Shown here in pieces: positions 58,949-64,000 of a stretch of DNA of 64,000 bases (position 1 is its first letter; each line of letters starts with the position of its first letter). The stretch is from CAZHNW01 sp942491575 (GTDB taxonomy: Bacteria; Spirochaetota; UBA4802; UBA5550). The stretch is taken from the NCBI GenBank assembly GCA_942491575.1, contig CALOBT010000031.1:992001-1056000 (forward strand), in the 5' to 3' direction. Both the position numbers and the translations under genes were made by a program. The notes below the pieces were generated by a model, which was given only the letters and a program-made list of their open reading frames with translations, searched no databases and was not told the origin of the DNA.

Positions 58949-59329
58949 ATGATGAATGAAAGACAAAATGACCGTTTCGATCATAGCAGCCTGATTAGAA
59001 ATAATATTGATGCAGACGATGTATATATTGAACTGGAGTTTCTTGATAATCTGAAGGGTAAAATAGCAGATATCAGTCTGAAGGGAGTTGGCTTTGAAAT
59101 CGAAGAAATCTCCCGCGAACAGATGGATATTCTGTCCGGGAATGAAGAATATTATTTAAAAATATACGTTGAGAAGGAATTCTTTCTGGTGGGAGTTAAA
59201 AACAGGTGGCATTCGACAAATATGAATGGCGGGAAGCCGAGTTTCCGTGGAGGTGTAGAAATAGATATTATTTCTCCTGAGGATTCTGTGCGCCTTGTAA
59301 ATCTTATTCAAAGGATGAGGGAAGATTAA
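58949..59329 (+). CDS. PilZ-like domain protein
   Basis: A 126-residue cytoplasmic protein. The segment GKIADISLKGVGFEIEEIS near residues 32-50 matches the (D/N)xSxxG part of PilZ domains, with a strand near RGGVEIDII around 103. The N-terminal RxxxR motif that contacts c-di-GMP is not obvious, so binding is uncertain. Two ATGs stand side by side behind an AGGGGG ribosome-binding site. It is preceded by the repeat-rich region described separately. Confidence 0.65.
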   Translation: MMNERQNDRFDHSSLIRNNIDADDVYIELEFLDNLKGKIADISLKGVGFEIEEISREQMDILSGNEEYYLKIYVEKEFFLVGVKNRWHSTNMNGGKPSFRGGVEIDIISPEDSVRLVNLIQRMRED

Positions 59330-59494
59330 AAAAATATAACCGGATTGACGGAAAGTTATCATACGCAGCAGACGGTCATTATAATTATACCACGAAGTCC
59401 AGTGGCCTGTGTTGTAAAAGTTTTGAGTAGTTGTGTTTATTTTTTTGGAATCGATGGTAGTTCATGCATCAGGGGATAATGGCAGGAAGTGGAA

Positions 59495-61138
59495 ATGGGT
59501 AGAAAGCTTTATATATTATTTCGAGAGGCTGGAAAAAGATTGTTTCTTCTCTTTTTCTTTATTCTGTATTTTGCACCGTCTCTTTCTGCGGGGGATGTCC
59601 CCTCATATAATTGGTTCTGGTTTATTCATGAGCAGGAAATAAACCCCAGCCTGAATAAATTTGCAGTCAGGCCTTTTTATATTAAAAATGCGGGGAAGGA
59701 AAAGACTTTTGATGCCTCTCTTATGCCGGGGGTATTCTGGCGTTACAGAACAGAAAAAAAAAATCAATGGTTCAGTTTTTTCAGCCTGGTTAATTCAATT
59801 GATTATAAACATGAAAACGGCGTAAAGGACTATGATTTCGGCATTTTTCCCCTGGTTTATTTCGGCATGTCCCCTGATAAAAAAGACCGTTACTTCATGT
59901 TGTGGCCCTTTGGTGGCACGCTAAAGGGCAAGCTGGGACAGGCCCAGATTACACCGATTCTTTTCCCGGGGATTCTTCTTTTTATATTGTTGCCACCTTC
60001 CGGTATTTTTACCTGGACCACTGTGGGGTATCTCCTTGCGTCCCTGGTGCCGGTTTATGTATCCTATTCGCGAAATAATTATAAGGCGTGGGGGATCCTC
60101 TGGCCTCTCGTCAGGCGCGGTACGGGTCCAGGGAAAAATGACCTTAGGATTCTTCCGTTTTATGCACACAGTTTCAGGAAGGGAATGTATAAAAAATATA
60201 GCATACTGTTGCTTTTTAATTACAAGGTTACCTATTTTTCAAATGATACCCGGAAAATGTTTTTCTTTTTTCCAATTTTCGGAAGGAAGTGGAGCAGTTC
60301 CGGCAGGATCTCTTCCTACACAATCCTCTGGCCGTTTTTTTCCTGGGGTTATGATAAAAAGTTGGGAGTGAAAGAATATAATCTTCCCTGGCCCCTGGTT
60401 CAGATTGGTGACAGCCGAAAGCCATTTATTAAAAAGCGGATTTTTTTTCCTTTCTATGGTTACTACAAGTATGGAAACAATGAGACATTTTTCGTGACCC
60501 CCCTTTATTTCAGTTTAAAAAAGAAAGGTGTAAGATACGATTCAGCATACTATACGAACTTTTTAATTGTCTGGTGGTATAAACGTAATTACCATTACCC
60601 GAGTGCACTGCATGGCAACTACTGGCGATATTTTAAAATATGGCCCCTCTTTAGTATTGAGTACAACGATGCTGGGGATTATCATTTTAACATGCTCTCC
60701 CTCCTGCCGTTCAGGGATAGTGACGGGTACGAGTTTATGTATGAACCACTCTGGACCCTCTTTGAGTACCGAAGATACAAGAATGGTGAGAAGCGGCTGG
60801 GGGTACTCTTTAGAACATTCTATCAACGCTGGGGAAAAAACTTTTATGAAATGAAAATCCCATTGCTCTTTTCAATCAGCAGGCATACCGGCAGGCTTAC
60901 TCATTTATCTTTTTTATTGTACATGTTCGGTTATAGCCATAATATGAAAGGGAAATATTTAAAATTCTTCTGGATTCCCATAAGGATCGGAAATCCGGAT
61001 GCTGCCATTGCTTCTCTTCAGATTAATAATCTAATGAACGATAATGATGATATAGATTACTACGTTCTCTTGCAGAATGGTGGCTATCTGGAGAAAAAAA
61101 CTGTAGAAAATTTTGCATTTGAGCAGCGGTTTTTGTAG
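59495..61138 (+). CDS. Exported aromatic-rich repeat protein, possibly outer membrane, upstream of mlaEFD
   Basis: A 547-residue protein with a signal peptide (cleavage near SLSAG, residue 30). The ATG at 59495 has AGGAAG upstream; a GTG 6 bases earlier is possible. The mature protein is extremely rich in Phe, Tyr and Trp, with recurring strand-like motifs of type [IL]-x-W-P-[LF]-[VF], each near charged turns, consistent with an outer-membrane beta-barrel. I know no family name. The mlaE homologue starts 20 bases after it, so it may be the outer-membrane partner of the lipid transporter. Confidence 0.55.
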   Translation: MGRKLYILFREAGKRLFLLFFFILYFAPSLSAGDVPSYNWFWFIHEQEINPSLNKFAVRPFYIKNAGKEKTFDASLMPGVFWRYRTEKKNQWFSFFSLVNSIDYKHENGVKDYDFGIFPLVYFGMSPDKKDRYFMLWPFGGTLKGKLGQAQITPILFPGILLFILLPPSGIFTWTTVGYLLASLVPVYVSYSRNNYKAWGILWPLVRRGTGPGKNDLRILPFYAHSFRKGMYKKYSILLLFNYKVTYFSNDTRKMFFFFPIFGRKWSSSGRISSYTILWPFFSWGYDKKLGVKEYNLPWPLVQIGDSRKPFIKKRIFFPFYGYYKYGNNETFFVTPLYFSLKKKGVRYDSAYYTNFLIVWWYKRNYHYPSALHGNYWRYFKIWPLFSIEYNDAGDYHFNMLSLLPFRDSDGYEFMYEPLWTLFEYRRYKNGEKRLGVLFRTFYQRWGKNFYEMKIPLLFSISRHTGRLTHLSFLLYMFGYSHNMKGKYLKFFWIPIRIGNPDAAIASLQINNLMNDNDDIDYYVLLQNGGYLEKKTVENFAFEQRFL

Positions 61139-61158
61139 GTTCCCGGAGATAACTTTCA

Positions 61159-61962
61159 GTGAAAAGATTGAATAAATGGTTTGTTAAAAAACTTGATGAA
61201 ATGGGGGATTTCCTTTTCAGGAATATTGAATTCACTGGTTTTGTTATAATCCTGTTGGCAAAGAGTCTCTTCTATATTAAGAATGCCTTTAGCAAAAGGC
61301 ATGAAATTTTTAAGCAAATGTATTACGCAGGTGTCAAAACCTTTCCTGTTCTGTCAATTGTGGCCCTTTTTACCGGTATGGTACTTAGCCTTCAAATTGG
61401 TGTTGAAATGAGGGAATACCATCAGGAAATAAATATCAGTGGAGTTGTTATTGCCACGCTTACAAGGGAAATGGCGCCTTTTACTTCTGCAATTATTCTT
61501 ATCGCCTCTGTCGGTTCCGCAATGGCGGCAGAGTTGGGAACCATGAAAGTCTCCGAAGAGATTGATGCCCTTGCAATCATGTCTATTAGTGTTGAAAAAT
61601 TTCTTGTAATGCCGAGAGTAATTTCACTTGCGGTGATGTTGCCAATTGCCACGGTGTATATCAATGTCATGGGGAGTATCGGCGGTGCCATCGTGGCAAA
61701 GTCTCATTTGAATATATCCTTTGATTTATATTATTATGTACTTCTTAAACATCTTCATTTTAAGGCAGTTTATGTTGGTCTTCTCAAGGCCTTCGTATTC
61801 GGTCTCTGTATCTCCAGCATCAGCTGTGCACAGGGACTCAGGGCGGAGAACGGTGCTCTCGGGGTGGGGCGTGCCACACGTGATTCAGTGGTTGCTTCAT
61901 TTATTATGGTTCTGATCATAGGTTATTTTATAACAGAAGTATTTTTTCGGTACGGCCTATGA
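61159..61962 (+). CDS. mlaE: MlaE-type lipid ABC transporter permease
   Basis: A 267-residue membrane protein of the MlaE family (GTG start, GGAG upstream). The conserved block LTREMAPFTSAIILIASVGSAMAAELG (split here) and MKVSEEIDALAIM is near residues 95-140, together with five to six membrane segments. It forms the permease of an MCE-type system that moves phospholipids between inner and outer membranes. Its stop overlaps the start of mlaF by 4 bases. Confidence 0.88.
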   Translation: MKRLNKWFVKKLDEMGDFLFRNIEFTGFVIILLAKSLFYIKNAFSKRHEIFKQMYYAGVKTFPVLSIVALFTGMVLSLQIGVEMREYHQEINISGVVIATLTREMAPFTSAIILIASVGSAMAAELGTMKVSEEIDALAIMSISVEKFLVMPRVISLAVMLPIATVYINVMGSIGGAIVAKSHLNISFDLYYYVLLKHLHFKAVYVGLLKAFVFGLCISSISCAQGLRAENGALGVGRATRDSVVASFIMVLIIGYFITEVFFRYGL

Positions 61963-62705
61963 TAGAATTAAAAAACGTTACCAAGTATTTTGATGATTTC
62001 CTGGTTCTAAAAGACCTGTCAATTGACATATCCGATGGGGAAATATTTGTAATCATTGGCATGTCCGGAACAGGGAAGACGGTAACCCTCAAGCATATTT
62101 CAGGGTTGATTGATCCTGATTATGGTTCTGTGTTGATCGAAGGGATTAAAATGAATGGTGCATCCCCCCGGGTTAAAGAGAGGTTGCGTAAAAAAATGGG
62201 AGTAGTTTTTCAGTCCGGGGCACTGATAAACTGGTTGACGGTTGGTCAGAATGTTTCTCTTCCCCTTGTGGAACAGAGTGATATGGATGAAGATGAAATA
62301 TTGGAGGCGGTAATGGAGAAACTTAAACTCCTGCGTATGGACGATGCCTATGATAAAATGCCCTCGGAAATAAGCGGGGGAATGAAGAAAAGAGCCTGTC
62401 TTGCCAGGGTACTGGTTAGAAATCCTGAAATCATTCTTTACGATGAACCGACATCCGGCCTCGATCCTGTTATGGCAACTGTTATCAATGACCTGATAAA
62501 AAAAACAAACGAGGAGTTTAAGGTAACTTCCGTGGTCGTAACCCACGACATGGAAAGCGCCTTTTTTCTTGCTGACAGAATAGCAATGCTGTACAATGGA
62601 GAGATAGTTCAATGTGATACGCCTGATAATATCAGGAACAGCACTAATCCTGTGGTGCAGCAGTTTATTAAGGGGGGTATCACGGGACCTATTGATGTTG
62701 AATGA
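61959..62705 (+). CDS. mlaF: MlaF-type lipid ABC transporter ATPase
   Basis: A 248-residue ATPase. Walker A is GMSGTGKTVTLKH near residue 33, signature EISGGMKKRACLARVL near 138, Walker B IILYDEPTSGLDPV near 160 and the switch His in VVTHDME near 198. The SGGMKKR variant signature is typical of MlaF/Ttg2A. The ATGA overlap with mlaE indicates coupled translation. Confidence 0.9.
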   Translation: MIELKNVTKYFDDFLVLKDLSIDISDGEIFVIIGMSGTGKTVTLKHISGLIDPDYGSVLIEGIKMNGASPRVKERLRKKMGVVFQSGALINWLTVGQNVSLPLVEQSDMDEDEILEAVMEKLKLLRMDDAYDKMPSEISGGMKKRACLARVLVRNPEIILYDEPTSGLDPVMATVINDLIKKTNEEFKVTSVVVTHDMESAFFLADRIAMLYNGEIVQCDTPDNIRNSTNPVVQQFIKGGITGPIDVE

Positions 62706-62820
62706 AATATTGTTATCTGGCGGGCATATTAACGAAACTGACCGGAGATTGTTTTATGATAGCTATGAAGGGATTCTATTTTCATAGAATATTAAAAGAT
62801 ATGTGACAGGGGATCTGAAA

Positions 62821-63483
62821 ATGGAAAGTAGACTTCGGGTTGAATTGCTGGTGGGCTTTATCTTTTTCTGTGCTATAGGTATTCTCGGATATTATACTAT
62901 TATTATGAGTCATGAGATAATAAAGGCAGATGATACCTATATGATTACCGTTCATTTTCATGATACCGGTGGGCTTTCCGTAAAGGACAGGGTTTACGTA
63001 AATGGCGTCATGAGCGGGGAAGTTGCCAATGTGACCCTGAGAGAGGGATTTGTAGAAACAAAACTCGAGTTATTCAACGTCTTTCAGCTGCGTGATAACT
63101 ATCGGCTGATAATAAAGAGTGATGCGGTGATGGGTGGGAAGCAGGTAAATATTTTCCCCGGAACTCCCGTCGACAGGGACGGAAAACAGCGTGTCGCTAT
63201 TGACCGGAACAGTATCCTGAAGGGAACGCTGGAAGATCCCTTTTCCAGCTTCACCAGTCTCATTGAAGAGAACAGGGCCAATATCTATGCTTCTATAAAA
63301 AACATCAGGGAATTCACTGAAAAAATTAATCACGGCAAGGGGACAATGGCGAGACTCCTGAATGATGATAAACTGGCAAACCAGACGGATACGATTCTGA
63401 AAGAATTGCGGGAAACCCTTGAGGATGCCCGCGAACAGGCTCCTGTTACCAGTTTTATCAGGGCGGCCCTGACGGCCTTTTAA
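62821..63483 (+). CDS. mlaD: MlaD-type MCE-domain lipid-binding protein
   Basis: A 220-residue protein with one N-terminal membrane segment (about 8-28) and one MCE domain (about 38-118: YMITVHFHDTGGLSVKDRVY, NGVMSGEVANVTL, IKSDAVMGGKQVNIFPG). The C-terminal part is helical, as in MlaD proteins that form hexameric rings around a lipid channel. The ATG at 62821 follows GGGGAT; an in-frame GTG at 62803 is less likely. It lies 115 bases after mlaF. Confidence 0.85.
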   Translation: MESRLRVELLVGFIFFCAIGILGYYTIIMSHEIIKADDTYMITVHFHDTGGLSVKDRVYVNGVMSGEVANVTLREGFVETKLELFNVFQLRDNYRLIIKSDAVMGGKQVNIFPGTPVDRDGKQRVAIDRNSILKGTLEDPFSSFTSLIEENRANIYASIKNIREFTEKINHGKGTMARLLNDDKLANQTDTILKELRETLEDAREQAPVTSFIRAALTAF

Positions 63484-63488
63484 CGTAA

Positions 63489-64000
63489 TTATCCTTGATG
63501 GCGTTTCATTTTGAAAAGTTCAAGAATGAACTCAATCAGTTGAGGAGTGTCCATTTTTATGGGATCAATGGATTCAAAAAGACCGGCACAAAGAAGAATT
63601 ATCTGAGTGATTCTGCCAATAAATTGAGTATCCTCTAAATTGTTTTCTCCGTCAGATTTCCTGTTGTCAATGATGATATCTTCGAATAAGGAAAGGTGGC
63701 CCCGGACAAATTTCTGTATGAGACCCATAATTTTTTCATCCTCAAAGCCATAGAGAATCATATTGATGAAAATTCGAATATTTTTTTTGTCCAGAAGAAA
63801 CTGTTCGATTCCATAGAGTGTTGAAACAAAGGCTTTGTCATTGCTGTCCAGGTCTTTAATGATACCTATATTGTCTTTTTCAATCTGATTAAAGAAATCT
63901 TCGATGAGTTCCACATAGAGTTCTTCTTTGGTCGGGAAGTAGTGACGCAGTCCCCCCTTTGAAAGGCCTGCCTCTTTGGCAACATCTTCAATGGAAATTT
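63489..64000 (-). CDS. TetR-family regulator (5' end outside window)
   Basis: The frame stays open to the right edge, so the start lies beyond 64000; at least 170 residues are present. The visible N-terminal part reads ISIEDVAKEAGLSKGGLRHY, a typical TetR helix-turn-helix. The C-terminal helical ligand domain contains EDIIIDNR and IILLCAGLFES. It is convergent with mlaD, with 5 bases between the stops. A GTG within the frame at 63914 would miss the DNA-binding domain and is not the real start. Confidence 0.85.
   Translation of the reverse strand, partial: ISIEDVAKEAGLSKGGLRHYFPTKEELYVELIEDFFNQIEKDNIGIIKDLDSNDKAFVSTLYGIEQFLLDKKNIRIFINMILYGFEDEKIMGLIQKFVRGHLSLFEDIIIDNRKSDGENNLEDTQFIGRITQIILLCAGLFESIDPIKMDTPQLIEFILELFKMKRHQG

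Noticed and set aside
63489..63914. A 141-residue protein starting at 63914
   Set aside because: The frame continues upstream to the window edge and there encodes a TetR helix-turn-helix, so the real gene is longer.

Overview
The window (about 43-45% GC by eye) looks like chromosomal DNA of an anaerobic diderm bacterium, most likely a spirochaete (phylum Spirochaetota). The best evidence is a FlaA-type flagellar sheath homologue at 57919-58584, a protein family characteristic of spirochaetes. A 7TM-HAMP-SpoIIE phosphatase, a FadD-type acyl-CoA synthetase and an MCE/Mla lipid transporter fit that view. The anaerobic signs are a 2-oxoacid:ferredoxin oxidoreductase (korDABC) and a reductive dehalogenase. 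I saw no tRNA, rRNA, CRISPR array, insertion sequence or prophage. All assignments come from reading translated sequence; no database search was run.

Layout. 1-5.7 kb: end of an outer-membrane protein gene, an alpha/beta hydrolase, korDABC with an ACT-domain protein, and a cyclic-nucleotide-binding membrane protein. 5.7-13.3 kb (minus strand): SpoIIE-type phosphatase, collagen-like surface protein, a secreted MACPF-like protein and a large secreted helical protein. 13.6-18.7 kb: acyl-CoA synthetase, DUF3795 protein, ECF sigma factor, pentapeptide-repeat protein. 18.8-32.5 kb: a periplasmic DsbC-like protein, then seven tandem MACPF-like paralogues and a Cache-domain protein. 33-38 kb: acyl-CoA dehydrogenase, chemotaxis receptor, PDZ protein. 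38-42 kb: a reductive dehalogenase operon (tetR-rdhA-rdhB-rdhC-small membrane protein) with two identical-half-site operators. 42.3-50.2 kb: a cobalamin locus with a cobalamin riboswitch, a TonB-dependent receptor, surface lipoproteins and a dedicated TonB. 50.3-54.8 kb: SH3 protein, ApgM, MoaE/MoaD. 55-58 kb: btuFCD, then the FlaA homologue. 59-64 kb: PilZ protein, an aromatic-rich exported protein, mlaEFD and a truncated TetR gene.

Two themes stand out. First, eight paralogues (one at 7.9-9.3 kb, seven at 20-32 kb) share an N-terminal signal, six mostly conserved cysteines and a core whose order of segments matches the MACPF/CDC pore-forming fold: strand, variable cluster 1, strand, helix plus a CG-x-YY-[VI]-R-S signature, strand, variable cluster 2, strand, then a PW end motif. 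One member carries two copies of the core, and its second copy has a canonical YGTHY signature. This looks like an expanded, diversified family of secreted pore-forming or membrane-binding proteins, accompanied by a disulfide-handling protein. Second, a cobalamin-dependent dehalogenase lies within 20 kb of a full set of cobalamin-uptake genes (outer-membrane receptor, TonB, binding protein, permease, ATPase), so halo-organic respiration and corrinoid scavenging appear to be linked here.

At the DNA level the most unusual signals are a 9-mer, GGGGAAGTT, seen ten times in one orientation and never in the other; a near-perfect 21-bp inverted repeat inside a signal-peptide coding sequence; and 14-20 bp perfect hairpins at the ends of four convergent gene pairs.
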